Part shown: positions 33,796 to 43,475 of the stretch, one piece after another
Layout of the letters: every line of letters begins with the position of its first letter
Position numbering within the stretch: the first letter of the stretch is position 1
Origin: UBA2219 sp964612075
GTDB taxonomy: Bacteria; Desulfobacterota; Deferrimicrobia; Deferrimicrobiales; Deferrimicrobiaceae
Assembly (NCBI GenBank): GCA_964612075.1
Contig: CAZTFC010000020.1
Location: 1-43,485, forward strand
DNA: 43,485 nucleotides
Reading direction: 5' to 3'
Made by a program: the position numbers and the translations under genes
The notes under the pieces: generated by a model
Seen by the model: only the letters and a program-made list of their open reading frames with translations
Databases searched by the model: none
What the model was told of the DNA's origin: nothing

Positions 33796-34119
33796 ATGGC
33801 TGGAAACATCCTCGAACTGACCAGCGCGAACTTCAAGGACACCGTGGAGGCGCAGACGCCCGTCCTCGTGGACTTCTGGGCCCCCTGGTGCGGCCCGTGC
33901 AAGGTGATCGCCCCGATCCTCGAGGAAGTGGCCAGGGAATTCGACGGGAAGGCCAGGATCGCGAAGGTCAACGTGGACGACAGCCCGGACATCGCGTCCC
34001 AGTTCGGCATCCGGGGGATCCCCACCCTCATCCTGTTCAAGGGCGGCCAGATCAAGGGGCAGATGGTCGGGGTGAACCCCAAGACCAGCATCGTATCCCT
34101 GATCCAGAAGAACCTTTGA
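33796..34119 (+). CDS. trxA: Thioredoxin
   Basis: A 107-aa cytoplasmic thioredoxin with active site WCGPC (Cys32, Cys35), conserved DFWAPWCGPCK and the cis-Pro loop GIRGIPTLILF. It reduces protein disulfides with electrons from thioredoxin reductase, which is not in the window. The ATG follows AAGGAGGGACGAC. Its TGA overlaps the TTG of the next gene, a thioredoxin-fold lipoprotein. Confidence 0.96.
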   Translation: MAGNILELTSANFKDTVEAQTPVLVDFWAPWCGPCKVIAPILEEVAREFDGKARIAKVNVDDSPDIASQFGIRGIPTLILFKGGQIKGQMVGVNPKTSIVSLIQKNL

Positions 34120-34700
34120 GGAGGATCGCCCTCGCGGCGCTGTTCGCCGCCCTGCCCCTCATCGGGTGCGGGCCGAAGGCGATCACGGTGGGGTCCCGCC
34201 CGTTTCCCCCGGAAAAGCCGGTTTTCGCCGACGAATCGGGGAAGGCCCTGCCGGACCTCCCCGATTCCGGGGAGCCGATACGACTGGTCCTGATCGATTT
34301 CCCCTGGTGTCCGCCCTGCGGGGACGCCTGGAAATCGGTGCGCGCGGCGCTCGGGGGGGCGCCGCCGGGAACGGTGCGCGCGTACCGGATCCTCTTCGAC
34401 CGGGAGATCTCGATCGCCGCCTCGGAGAAAACGGAAACGCCCCCCATGCGCCCCGTACCTCCCCCGTGGCCGGGCTGCCGGGTGGATGGCGTGAACCCGG
34501 AGGTCACCACCCTGACCGCCATTCCCGGGGCGTTCCTGGAGGCGTTCCGCGTGAACCAGGCGCCGATGCTTCTTCTGATCGACCGGGACGGAAAGGTGAT
34601 GCGACGCTGGGTCGGCTACTCGACGAACCTCGGCGAGGAGCTCTCCTCCGAGCTCAGGAAGCCAGCTCCCCCCGGACCCTCAAGCCCCCCCCGAAGGTGA
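34116..34700 (+). CDS. Thioredoxin-fold lipoprotein with WCPPC motif
   Basis: A 194-aa exported protein. The first 18 residues (MRRIALAALFAALPLIGC) form a lipoprotein signal with lipobox LIGC, so Cys18 should be lipidated. The redox pair is Cys65/Cys68 in FPWCPPCGD, followed by a variable insert and APMLLLIDRDGKVMRRWVGY, typical of the late thioredoxin fold. Start is TTG at 34116, overlapping the trxA TGA (TTGA); no ATG is available in frame. It may pair a periplasmic redox partner with the cytoplasmic thioredoxin. It converges on and overlaps rodA by 47 bases. Confidence 0.85.
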   Translation: MRRIALAALFAALPLIGCGPKAITVGSRPFPPEKPVFADESGKALPDLPDSGEPIRLVLIDFPWCPPCGDAWKSVRAALGGAPPGTVRAYRILFDREISIAASEKTETPPMRPVPPPWPGCRVDGVNPEVTTLTAIPGAFLEAFRVNQAPMLLLIDRDGKVMRRWVGYSTNLGEELSSELRKPAPPGPSSPPRR

Positions 34701-35787
34701 ACCGCGACCGCGAAAGGTTCGCCACCACGCCGAGGGCCAGCATGTTCGTCAGCATGGAGGACCCCCCGTAGCTCACGAAGGGCAGCGGAATGCCCACCAC
34801 CGGGAACAGCCCGCACACCATCGCCAGGTTGATCACGATGTGCGTCAGGAAGTACACCGCCACCCCGCCGCAGGCGAAGGCGGCGAAGCGGTCCTGGGAC
34901 CGGGTGGCCAGGTGGAACAGGCGGCGGATCAGGAGCAGGAACAGCGCGAGCAGCAGGAACGAGCCGATGAAGCCCCATTCCTCCGAGAAGACGGCGAAGG
35001 CGAAGTCGGTGTGCTTCTCGGGAAGGAACCGCAGCGCCCCCTGGGTGCCCTTGAGGTACCCCTTCCCGAGGATCCCCCCGGAACCGACGGCGATCTTCGA
35101 CTGGATGACGTGGTAACCCGCCCCGAGAGGGTCCCTCTCGGGATCCAGGAACGTGAGCACCCTCTGCCGCTGATAGTCCTTCATGAAGAGCCAAAGGGCG
35201 GGGATCACCGCGGACCCGAGGGCCGCGAACAGCGCGATGACACGCGCCTTCACGCACGCCATGACCGTCACGCCCGCCAGGATGAAGAGGAGCACCCCGG
35301 CCGTTCCCAGGTCGGGCTGGAGCGCGACCAGGAGGAACGGGACGATCACCATGCCGATGGCGGGCATCGTATCCTTTAGGCCGATCCCCCCGTACTGGTA
35401 TTTCGAGGAGTAGTAGCGCGCGAGCACCAGGGCGACGGCGATCTTGGCGAACTCCGACGGCTGGAAGTTGAACCCTCCCAGGGAAATCCACCGCTGCGCG
35501 CCTCCGCGGATCTTCCCCACGACGAGGACCACGACGAGCATCGCCAGGAGGAAAAGGGCGAAGGCCGGCGTCGCCTCCTCGATGAACCCGTCGCTCAAAT
35601 AGTAGACGGCGAAGAACACGGACAGGCCGACGGCGATCCAGATCGCCTGCTTGGCGAACAGCGCCGACGTCTCCCCGCCGAGGACCCGCGTCCCGCTGTA
35701 GACGTTCAGGAGCCCGACCCCGCACAGCAGGAACGTGATGAACAGGAGCGGCCAATCCAGCCGGGCGAGTTTCGACTGTCCGCTCAT
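34654..35787 (-). CDS. rodA: Peptidoglycan glycosyltransferase RodA
   Basis: A 377-aa SEDS-family membrane enzyme that polymerises glycan strands for rod elongation with PBP2. About ten hydrophobic helices are visible. Conserved parts include GGAQRWISLGGFNFQPSEFAKI, FAVFSEEWGFIGSFLLL and GIPLPFVSYGGSSMLTNM. The start overlaps the mrdA stop (ATGA at 35784-35787). It is the last gene of the mre operon. Confidence 0.96.
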   Translation of the reverse strand: MSGQSKLARLDWPLLFITFLLCGVGLLNVYSGTRVLGGETSALFAKQAIWIAVGLSVFFAVYYLSDGFIEEATPAFALFLLAMLVVVLVVGKIRGGAQRWISLGGFNFQPSEFAKIAVALVLARYYSSKYQYGGIGLKDTMPAIGMVIVPFLLVALQPDLGTAGVLLFILAGVTVMACVKARVIALFAALGSAVIPALWLFMKDYQRQRVLTFLDPERDPLGAGYHVIQSKIAVGSGGILGKGYLKGTQGALRFLPEKHTDFAFAVFSEEWGFIGSFLLLALFLLLIRRLFHLATRSQDRFAAFACGGVAVYFLTHIVINLAMVCGLFPVVGIPLPFVSYGGSSMLTNMLALGVVANLSRSRFTFGGGLRVRGELAS

Positions 35788-37652
35788 TCCCCCCCCTCCG
35801 GCGGCGGCGGCGCGGTCTGCGTCCGGAAGAACTCCTGCATCACCGCCTTCACGATGGGGGCGGCGGCCGAACCGCCGTGCCCCCCGTGCTCCACCATCGC
35901 CACCACGCAGATCTTCGGGTCCTCGACGGGAGCGAACGCGGCGAACCAGGCGTGGTCGCGGATCTCGTACGCCAGGTGCTCCGACTTGATCATCTTCCCC
36001 TTCACCTGCGCGACCTGGGCGGTCCCCGTCTTCCCCGCGACGGCGATCCCGGGGATCTTGGCCGCCCCGCCCGTGCCGTAATCGTTCACTACCCCCGCCA
36101 GCGCCCTCCGGATGAACTCGGCGTTCTCCGGCTTCCAGGGAAGCTTCCGCAGCATCAGCGGTTTCCGCTCGCTGGCCTTGCCGTCCAGCCCGACGCTCTT
36201 CACCACCACGAAGGGCTGCATCACCTCGCCGCCCGTGGCCAGCGTGGAATAGCCGACCGCCATCTCAAGGGGAGTCAGGTGAATCGGGCCCTGGCCGATC
36301 CCGAGGAGGAGGCTTTCGTAATCCATCCACCGCTCCTTCGACACCTTCTTCTTCCATTCGGGGTCCGGGACCAGCCCCTTTCGCTCCCCCGGCAGGTCGA
36401 TCCCCGTGATCACCCCCATTCCGGCGCCCTTCTCCAGATCCGAGATCCTCTCGGGCCCGAGCCGCAGGCCCAGCACGTAGAAATACACGTCGCAGGATTG
36501 CACGATCGCCCGATACATGTCGACGGGACCGTGCCCCTTCTCCTTCCAGCAGCGGAAGGATCGGTTCCCCAGGCGGTACGAACCGGCGCAGGATATGCGG
36601 GCGGTCCTGTCCAGCAGGTTCCCCTCGAGCGCTGCGAGCGCGACGAACGGCTTGACGGTGGACCCCGGCGCGTACGTCCCCTGGAGCCCCTTGTTCTGCA
36701 TCGGCTTGCGCGGGTCCGCGTTCAGGGCCTGCCAGTCGGCCTTCCGGATGCCCCTCGCGAAGACGTTGGGATCGAAAGCCGGCGCCGAGTAGAATGCCAG
36801 GACCTCCCCGGTCTTCGGCGCGAGGGCGATCACCGCCCCGGCCCGTTCCCCCATCGCGTCCTGGGCCGCCTTCTGGAGATCGGCGTCGAGGGTGGTGTGG
36901 AGCGGCCCCCCGGTGATCGACGGCACCTCCTCCACCATCCGCTGGTCGCGCCCCGCGGCGTCGACCTCGACCTTCCGCCCGCCGTTGATCCCCCGCAGAA
37001 CGTCGTCCATCGCCCGCTCCAGCCCGTATTTCCCGACGAGGTCGCCCATCGCCAGCCTGGCGTCCTTGCTGGCCTTGAGCTCCTCCTTGCTCACCTCGCT
37101 GACGTATCCGAGGACATGGGCGAAGGCGGAACCGTAGGGGTAGCTGCGCTTGGCCTCCACCATCACGCTGAAGCCGGGCAGCCCCTCCCGGTTGAACTCG
37201 AGCACCGACACCTGCTCGAAGCGCAGGTCCCTGGCCACCGTGATGCTGGTGTACGGGTTCGTCGTCATCGCCTCCCGGATCTTCTCCAGGACCTCGTCCT
37301 CGTCCGTGTCGAACTCCACGATCTGCGCCAGGAACCGCACCTCGGCCTCCGGGTCCCTGATGTCCACGGGGGAGCAGACCAGGTCGTAGGAACCCTGCGT
37401 CTCCGCGATCGCCCTCCCCTTCCGGTCCAGGATGGGGCCGCGCGGGGCGCGGACGGTGCGCAGGCGGAGCCGGTTGTTCTCCGAGAGCGCCTGGTACTGT
37501 TCGTAATTGACCACCTGCAGCCAATAGAGCCGGACGCAGAGGAGCCCGAACAGGGCGAAAGCCGCGTACAGGAGAACGCGCGCCCTCCTGGCGATATCCG
37601 GGTCCTGCTCGCGTTTCCGTATGCGCTGGCTCAATCCTGCACCCGGCGCCAT
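35784..37652 (-). CDS. mrdA: Penicillin-binding protein 2
   Basis: A 622-aa monofunctional transpeptidase of the elongasome. After a short cytoplasmic tail comes one membrane helix (about 28-46), then a pedestal domain and the transpeptidase domain with GTYAPGSTVKPFVAL (Ser-x-x-Lys), QSCDVYFY (Ser-x-Asp, as is usual in PBP2) and AGKTGTAQ. The ATG at 37652 is used; a TTG at 37634 that overlaps the mreD stop (TTGA) is a real alternative and would shorten the tail by 6 residues. It partners with RodA, encoded directly downstream. Confidence 0.95.
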   Translation of the reverse strand: MAPGAGLSQRIRKREQDPDIARRARVLLYAAFALFGLLCVRLYWLQVVNYEQYQALSENNRLRLRTVRAPRGPILDRKGRAIAETQGSYDLVCSPVDIRDPEAEVRFLAQIVEFDTDEDEVLEKIREAMTTNPYTSITVARDLRFEQVSVLEFNREGLPGFSVMVEAKRSYPYGSAFAHVLGYVSEVSKEELKASKDARLAMGDLVGKYGLERAMDDVLRGINGGRKVEVDAAGRDQRMVEEVPSITGGPLHTTLDADLQKAAQDAMGERAGAVIALAPKTGEVLAFYSAPAFDPNVFARGIRKADWQALNADPRKPMQNKGLQGTYAPGSTVKPFVALAALEGNLLDRTARISCAGSYRLGNRSFRCWKEKGHGPVDMYRAIVQSCDVYFYVLGLRLGPERISDLEKGAGMGVITGIDLPGERKGLVPDPEWKKKVSKERWMDYESLLLGIGQGPIHLTPLEMAVGYSTLATGGEVMQPFVVVKSVGLDGKASERKPLMLRKLPWKPENAEFIRRALAGVVNDYGTGGAAKIPGIAVAGKTGTAQVAQVKGKMIKSEHLAYEIRDHAWFAAFAPVEDPKICVVAMVEHGGHGGSAAAPIVKAVMQEFFRTQTAPPPPEGGE

Positions 37653-38116
37653 CGGCTCGAGAGATCGAGGAACAGGGGAACGGCGATGAGGGAAGTCCAG
37701 GCGATCCGGACCGCTTCCTGCGCCCCCCACAGGAAGGAGAAGGGATGGGCCCCCGCCGAGGCGAGCAGCAGGACCATGGAGAGCGACTCCAGCGCCATCA
37801 GCGAAACCACGGCGGCGAGCAGGGACGGCTCGTCGCGCAGAAGGAATCGGCAGCCGACCTCCCGCGCCGCGAAATAGAGGGCCATCGACCCGAGGAACAT
37901 CGACCAGGAGGGGGCGCAGGTCGTGACCTCGCGGATGAGGGCCGGGATCAGCGCGCAGAGGAACCCGAGGGGCCCCTGCACGAACAACCCGGCGAAGACG
38001 ATCGACAGGAACGGGAAATCGGGAAGGAGGAACCAGGGCACCATCCCGGAGAGACCCCAGATGCAGAGGGACGCCCCCAGGTACGACAGGGAGACCAGCG
38101 CCAGGAAGTACCTCAA
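37631..38116 (-). CDS. mreD: Rod shape-determining protein MreD
   Basis: A 161-aa, strongly hydrophobic inner-membrane protein with about five helices and little sequence conservation, as is normal for MreD. Identification rests on size, hydrophobicity and its position between mreC and mrdA. It begins one base after the mreC stop. Confidence 0.9.
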   Translation of the reverse strand: MRYFLALVSLSYLGASLCIWGLSGMVPWFLLPDFPFLSIVFAGLFVQGPLGFLCALIPALIREVTTCAPSWSMFLGSMALYFAAREVGCRFLLRDEPSLLAAVVSLMALESLSMVLLLASAGAHPFSFLWGAQEAVRIAWTSLIAVPLFLDLSSRWRRVQD

Positions 38117-38117
38117 C

Positions 38118-38963
38118 TCATTCCTTCCCCGACCGGAACGGTATCGTCGGGCGGGAGAGGATCACGAGCACCTCCTCCACGTCCTGGAAGTTCACCGCGC
38201 ACTGGACCCTGACCTTCTGGAACAGGCTCTCCTTCGGGCGGTCCACGCTGGCCACGGTCCCGAGGAGCGTCCCCTTGGGCATGGCGCCGTCGAACCCCGA
38301 GAAGACGATGCGGTCACCCACCGCGACGTCGTGCACCGGGGAGACGTACTTGAGTCGGCAGAAGTTCCCGCCGATCCCCTCGGCGACGGCGCGCACGCGG
38401 TTCCGCTCCACCATTACGTCGGCCGCGAACCTGCCGTCGGTCACCAGGAGCACCTCCGACAGGCCGGGGCGCGCCGCGTGGATCCTTCCCACGGCCCCCC
38501 GCGGGGTCACGACCGACATCCCCCGCTCGATCCCCGCCTCCGAGCCGGTCCCCAGGAAGATCGCCTGGAACCACGGCGTGACGTCGTGCCCCACGATCCG
38601 GGCGCCGACGGACCTCCGCTCGAGGGTGCCCGAGTACTGCAGGAGATCCTTGAGACGGCGGTTCTCGAGCTGCGCGTCCCGGGCCGCGTTCAGCTTCTCC
38701 TGCAGCTCCGTGACCTCTTCCCGGAGCCGCTCGTTCTCCTTCGTGGTCCCCACCAGGGCGATGTAGTGGTTCCACACGCCGAAGACGCCCTGTCGCAGGA
38801 AATCGATGCTTAAGAAAACGGGCCGGAAGAAGGCCGCACCGACCGTCCGGGCGGATTCCGCCTTCTCGAGCGCGGCGGAGGGGCGCACGAACACCTGGAT
38901 CGCGGCGGCGAGAAGCGCCAGGGCGATGAGAAAGCGCCACCATTTCCGGAGGAAGGATCCCAT
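38118..38963 (-). CDS. mreC: Rod shape-determining protein MreC
   Basis: A 281-aa bitopic protein: one N-terminal membrane helix (about 8-26), a coiled coil (about 73-110, ENERLREEVTELQEKL region), and a periplasmic beta-domain (VVTPRGAVGRIHAARPGLSEVLLVTD). It links MreB to PBP2/RodA. It lies 63 bases after mreB; its own ribosome site is weak. Confidence 0.95.
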   Translation of the reverse strand: MGSFLRKWWRFLIALALLAAAIQVFVRPSAALEKAESARTVGAAFFRPVFLSIDFLRQGVFGVWNHYIALVGTTKENERLREEVTELQEKLNAARDAQLENRRLKDLLQYSGTLERRSVGARIVGHDVTPWFQAIFLGTGSEAGIERGMSVVTPRGAVGRIHAARPGLSEVLLVTDGRFAADVMVERNRVRAVAEGIGGNFCRLKYVSPVHDVAVGDRIVFSGFDGAMPKGTLLGTVASVDRPKESLFQKVRVQCAVNFQDVEEVLVILSRPTIPFRSGKE

Positions 38964-39026
38964 AGCTACCGGTGACCGCCCGGGCCGCGTTTCACTGGGG
39001 AACGGGACGCCCGCCCCCGCCTGTTC

Positions 39027-40058
<1,032 letters not shown>

Positions 40059-40113
40059 CCTTTTTCCTCCATTTGGGCCGGGAAAGGGCTCCGTCGGCCG
40101 CAAACCCGCAGAT

Positions 40114-40142
40114 ATCGTATCAGCCCCCTTGACCCAATGCAA
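40114..40142 (-). promoter_or_regulatory. Candidate mreB promoter
   Basis: On the minus strand TTGCAT (40137-40142) and TACGAT (40114-40119) are separated by 17 bases. The -35 overlaps that of the divergent ppiD-like promoter. Confidence 0.5.
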
Positions 40143-40158
40143 TCCGCAGGGAGACAAT
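40129..40158 (+). promoter_or_regulatory. Candidate promoter of the ppiD-like gene
   Basis: TTGACC (40129-40134) and GACAAT (40153-40158) are separated by 18 bases, 45 bases before the start codon. It shares bases with the divergent mreB promoter, so the two may compete. Confidence 0.5.
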
Positions 40159-40202
40159 ACACAGATCCCTTTTTCGGACAAATACAGGAGAAAATTCAAG
40201 CC

Positions 40203-42074
40203 ATGTTAGACGTGCTTCGCCGGAACGCCGGCTCATGGGCAATCAAGATCATTCTCGGGTTCATCGCCTTGACGTTCGTCTGGTGGGGCGTGGGGACATA
40301 TACCGAGGAGGACCGCAACGTCGCCGCCACCGTGGGCGAGGAGACGATCACGATGTCCGAGCTGGCCGAAACGACGGCCAACCTCGAGCGGACGTACAGG
40401 GAGACGTACGGCCCCGCGTTCACGCCGGAGATCGCGCGGGCGCTCGGCCTGAAGAAACAGGCGATGGACACCCTGATCCAGCGAAGGATCCTCGTCGCGG
40501 AAGCAGGGAAGATGGGCATCCGCGCCACGGACGACGAGGTCCAGCGCGAGATCGCCTCCACGCCGGCGTTCCAGGCGAACGGGCAGTTCAACGAAGACCT
40601 GTACCGCCGCATCCTCGAAAGCAACCGCCTGACCCCCCCGGAGTACGAGGCGGGCACGCGGACGTCGATCGTCATCCGGAAGCTCGAGGGAGTCCTCTCC
40701 TCCGGGGCCCTCGTCCCCGAGACGAAAGCCAGGGACCTGTTCCTGGTCTCCTCCCGGAAGATCCGCGTCCTCGTCGCGGTCGCGGACCCGGAAAAGACGC
40801 TCAACGCGCCCTCGCCGACGGAAGCGGAGATCGCTTCGAAATACGAGCAGGTCAAGGAGTCCTTCCGCATCCCGGCGCGGGTGAAGCTCGCCGTCGCCTC
40901 CTTCACGCCGGAGCGCTTCGGCCGGGACGTCAGCCTGTCCGAGGTGGAAGTGAAGGCGTTTTACGAAGGCAATTCCGAGCGGTATCGCACCGAGGAGCGG
41001 AGACTGATCTCCCGGATCGTCCTCCCCTACACCCCGCAGAACCGGGACGCGGTGCGCAAGAAGGCCTCGGACGCCCTCGTCGAGGCGACCAGGGGAAGGG
41101 AGCGGTTCGAAGCCGCCGCCAAAAAGCTGGCCGCCCGAAAAACCGGCGAGGAGTGGCTCACCCGGAAGGAAGCGGGGCCCGAGCTGTCGGGCGTCCTCTT
41201 CTCCGCGCCGGCGGACACGATCGTCGGGCCCGTGGACGTCAAGGGAACCTTCGTTTTGGCGCACGTGAGCCGGATCCGGTTCCCCGAGACGCTTCCCCTC
41301 GCGCAGGTGCGCGACCAGGTCGTCTCGCAGCTCCGGCTGGAAAAGGGCAAGGACATCGCGACGATCAAGGCGTTCGAAGCGCACCCGAAGGCGGTTTCCG
41401 GCAGGAGCCTCGCGAAGACGGCCGCGGAATACGGCGTGAAGGTCGCGGAAACCGGCTGGATCGGCGCCGAAGGGTCGCGGGAGGTTCCGCCGGCCGTCGC
41501 CCAGGACGCGCTCATCGCCGCCGCCGGGGAGGTCGGTCCGGTGAAGACGCTGGGCGACGCCCATCACCTTTTCCAGGTGCTGGCGAAGGAGGATTCCAGG
41601 GTGCCGCCGCTCGCGGACGTGCGCGGGCAGGTCGTCGCCCTTGCCGCCCGGGACCGGCGGGTCGCGGCGGCGCGGGCCGCCGTCCAGCAGGCGGTCTCCG
41701 CCTCGAAGAACGCGGCGGAGCTCGAGGCCAACGCGCGGAAGGCGGGGCTGTCCGCCGGGTCGACCGGCTGGTTCGCCCCGCTCGCCGAAGAGCTCCCGGG
41801 AGAGCTCGCGTCCGTGAAGGACGCCAGGAAGGACCTCGCGCTCCTTACCTCGAAGGCGCCGGTATCCCCGAAAGTCTACTCCGGCGCCGGGGGACGGTTC
41901 GTCGCCGTCGCGTTCCTAGACGAGCGGCCCGCCGGCGACGCGGATTGGGACGGGAAAAAGGCTTCCTTCCTCGAAGGGATGCGGGAGCAGGGCAGGAACT
42001 CACTGGTCCAGGCGTTCGTGTCGGACCGCATGAAGCAGTGGAAGGTGGAAATCAGTCCGGAAGCGCTGAAGTAG
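40203..42074 (+). CDS. SurA/PpiD-type periplasmic folding factor
   Basis: A 623-aa protein anchored by one N-terminal helix (about 13-31, WAIKIILGFIALTFVWWGVG) with a large periplasmic part. A SurA_N-type chaperone domain comes first (ETITMSELAE ... LIQRRILVAEAGKMGIRATDDEVQREI), then parvulin-like segments (about 220-370) with a divergent PPIase core, then an extended C-terminus. The layout matches PpiD, which helps outer-membrane and secreted proteins leave the Sec channel. The ATG at 40203 has AGGAG upstream at long spacing. Followed 6 bases later by the nuclease gene. Confidence 0.9.
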   Translation: MLDVLRRNAGSWAIKIILGFIALTFVWWGVGTYTEEDRNVAATVGEETITMSELAETTANLERTYRETYGPAFTPEIARALGLKKQAMDTLIQRRILVAEAGKMGIRATDDEVQREIASTPAFQANGQFNEDLYRRILESNRLTPPEYEAGTRTSIVIRKLEGVLSSGALVPETKARDLFLVSSRKIRVLVAVADPEKTLNAPSPTEAEIASKYEQVKESFRIPARVKLAVASFTPERFGRDVSLSEVEVKAFYEGNSERYRTEERRLISRIVLPYTPQNRDAVRKKASDALVEATRGRERFEAAAKKLAARKTGEEWLTRKEAGPELSGVLFSAPADTIVGPVDVKGTFVLAHVSRIRFPETLPLAQVRDQVVSQLRLEKGKDIATIKAFEAHPKAVSGRSLAKTAAEYGVKVAETGWIGAEGSREVPPAVAQDALIAAAGEVGPVKTLGDAHHLFQVLAKEDSRVPPLADVRGQVVALAARDRRVAAARAAVQQAVSASKNAAELEANARKAGLSAGSTGWFAPLAEELPGELASVKDARKDLALLTSKAPVSPKVYSGAGGRFVAVAFLDERPAGDADWDGKKASFLEGMREQGRNSLVQAFVSDRMKQWKVEISPEALK

Positions 42075-42080
42075 GGCCGC

Positions 42081-43136
42081 ATGCCGCGCCTTCTTCCCGC
42101 AGCGCTCGCCTTCCTCCTGTCGCTCTCCCTCGCCGCGGGGGCGCCGCTCGCGGCGGAGACCGGCGTCGTCGAGGAGATCTCCGACGGCGACACGCTCCGG
42201 GTCGTCATCGGCGGCGACCGGGCGACGGTCCGGCTGATCGGTATCGACGCCCCGGAGCGCAACCACCCGACCATCGGAAAGGAATTCTACGGCGACGAGT
42301 CGTCCGCGTTCCTTTCCTCCCTGTGCCTCGGGAAAACCGTCCGGCTCGAGAAGGGGGAGGAGGACGTCGACCGGTACAACCGCCTTCTCCGGTACGTCTT
42401 CCTTCCGCTGCCGGACGGCCGCCTGCTGAACCTCGAGATGATCCGGGCCGGAATGGCCCGCGCCTACACCCGGTTCCCCTTTTCACGCCGGGACGAGTTC
42501 GTCGAGGCGGAAAACCTCGCCCGGCGCGACGGCAAGGGGCTCTGGAAGGACGGCGGCTCGGCGGAGGCGAAATGGCTCGTGGCCTCCGGGGCCCGCAGCG
42601 TGGAGGTATACCCTTCCGGGGGAGGCAGCTACGTCGTGTCCCACCGGGGCTGGGTGCGCGACGGGACGGAACGCGGAAACCTGGCGCGGGAGATCGAGTG
42701 GGTGCTGAAGGCCCGCGCGGAAAGCTCGGACGCGGAGTTCGCCCGTCGGGCCCGGGAGCGTGGATACCGGCCGGTCGACCCGGCCCTCGACACCTCCCCC
42801 GATCCCCGCGCTCTTCCGGCCCCCCCCGGGGCCGGCGGCGTGAACCCCGTATCCTGGGAGGACGCCCGTCGTCACGTCGACGAGCGGATCGCGGTCGAGG
42901 GGACGATCGTGAGGACGCACCGGACGTCCACCATGCTCTACCTCAACTTCCACGCGAACTGGAAGCGTTACCTGACGCTCGCCATCCCCGCGAAGGACCT
43001 CCCCCTGTTTCCCCGGGACCCGGAGAACGCGTTCATGGGGAAGAAGGTCCGCGCGCGGGGCGAGGTCACCCTGTACAAGGGGCGGCTCGAGATGGTCGTC
43101 CGGGACCCCCGGAACCTCGAGGTCGTGTCGAAATAA
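42081..43136 (+). CDS. Exported thermonuclease-family protein with C-terminal OB-like domain
   Basis: A 351-aa protein with a signal peptide (about 1-25, ending near PLAAE). The SNase domain (about 27-155) keeps the catalytic trio of the staphylococcal enzyme: Arg in VRLIGIDAPE, Glu in APERNHP, and Arg in DRYNRLLRY. GMARAY follows. A middle region (about 165-240) is of unknown type. The last 90 residues (about 262-351, IAVEGTIVRTHRT ... GKKVRARGEVTLYKGRLEMVV) look like an OB-fold nucleic-acid-binding domain. It may degrade extracellular or periplasmic nucleic acid. Confidence 0.87.
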   Translation: MPRLLPAALAFLLSLSLAAGAPLAAETGVVEEISDGDTLRVVIGGDRATVRLIGIDAPERNHPTIGKEFYGDESSAFLSSLCLGKTVRLEKGEEDVDRYNRLLRYVFLPLPDGRLLNLEMIRAGMARAYTRFPFSRRDEFVEAENLARRDGKGLWKDGGSAEAKWLVASGARSVEVYPSGGGSYVVSHRGWVRDGTERGNLAREIEWVLKARAESSDAEFARRARERGYRPVDPALDTSPDPRALPAPPGAGGVNPVSWEDARRHVDERIAVEGTIVRTHRTSTMLYLNFHANWKRYLTLAIPAKDLPLFPRDPENAFMGKKVRARGEVTLYKGRLEMVVRDPRNLEVVSK

Positions 43137-43179
43137 GCCCGCCAGGATCGCGGCCCTCGCGGCCCACATTCCCCAGGAC

Positions 43180-43254
43180 ATCCTCAGAGGCCACAGGGTC
43201 AAAGGCCACCGATACACAAACCACCAAGACACAAGCCACCAAGAAACAAGCCAC
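43180..43254. repeat. Five 15-bp tandem units
   Basis: Five head-to-tail units of exactly 15 bases, each ending in CCAC (43180-43194, 43195-43209, 43210-43224, 43225-43239, 43240-43254). The last two, CAAGACACAAGCCAC and CAAGAAACAAGCCAC, differ at a single base. They lead into the dispersed repeat, whose other copy also begins with two or three such units. Confidence 0.85.
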
Positions 43255-43475
43255 AGAGGGGATCTTCTCTTCGGAAGGTACGTACGGAAAAGCTATCGAT
43301 GTCAGGGCAGGCGCTTTCGGGGGACACTCTTGGTTCAAACACGGGCGAAGGGAAAGAGTGTCCCCCGCCCAGATAATCAGGAATCATGTTTCCTGATTCG
43401 CGAGGTATCCTTCCCGAAAAAGTGTGGTCTCCAAGGCCACGTTTCTCAAGAAACACCCCCCTCGCGGGAGCGATA
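43210..43475 (+). repeat. Dispersed hairpin-rich repeat, copy 2
   Basis: Matches copy 1 (32176-32472) in opposite orientation. The main stem is perfect over 13 bases: GGGGGACACTCTT (43319-43331) with AAGAGTGTCCCCC (43354-43366). Then AATCAGGAA/TTCCTGATT, a TGGTC/GGCCA-type stem and GTTTC-TCAA-GAAAC follow, before CCCCCCTC. No gene is seen between the nuclease stop at 43136 and the window end; the short frames crossing this region are repeat-derived. Confidence 0.85.

Noticed and set aside
43180..43254. Possible CRISPR array
   Set aside because: The units are 15 bases long and directly adjacent, with no spacers of unique sequence and no cas genes nearby.
40235..43396. Very long plus-strand open frame (over 1000 codons)
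   Set aside because: It is an Arg/Gly/Pro-rich shadow of the PpiD-like and nuclease genes in another frame, running on into the repeat. High-GC DNA gives many such frames.
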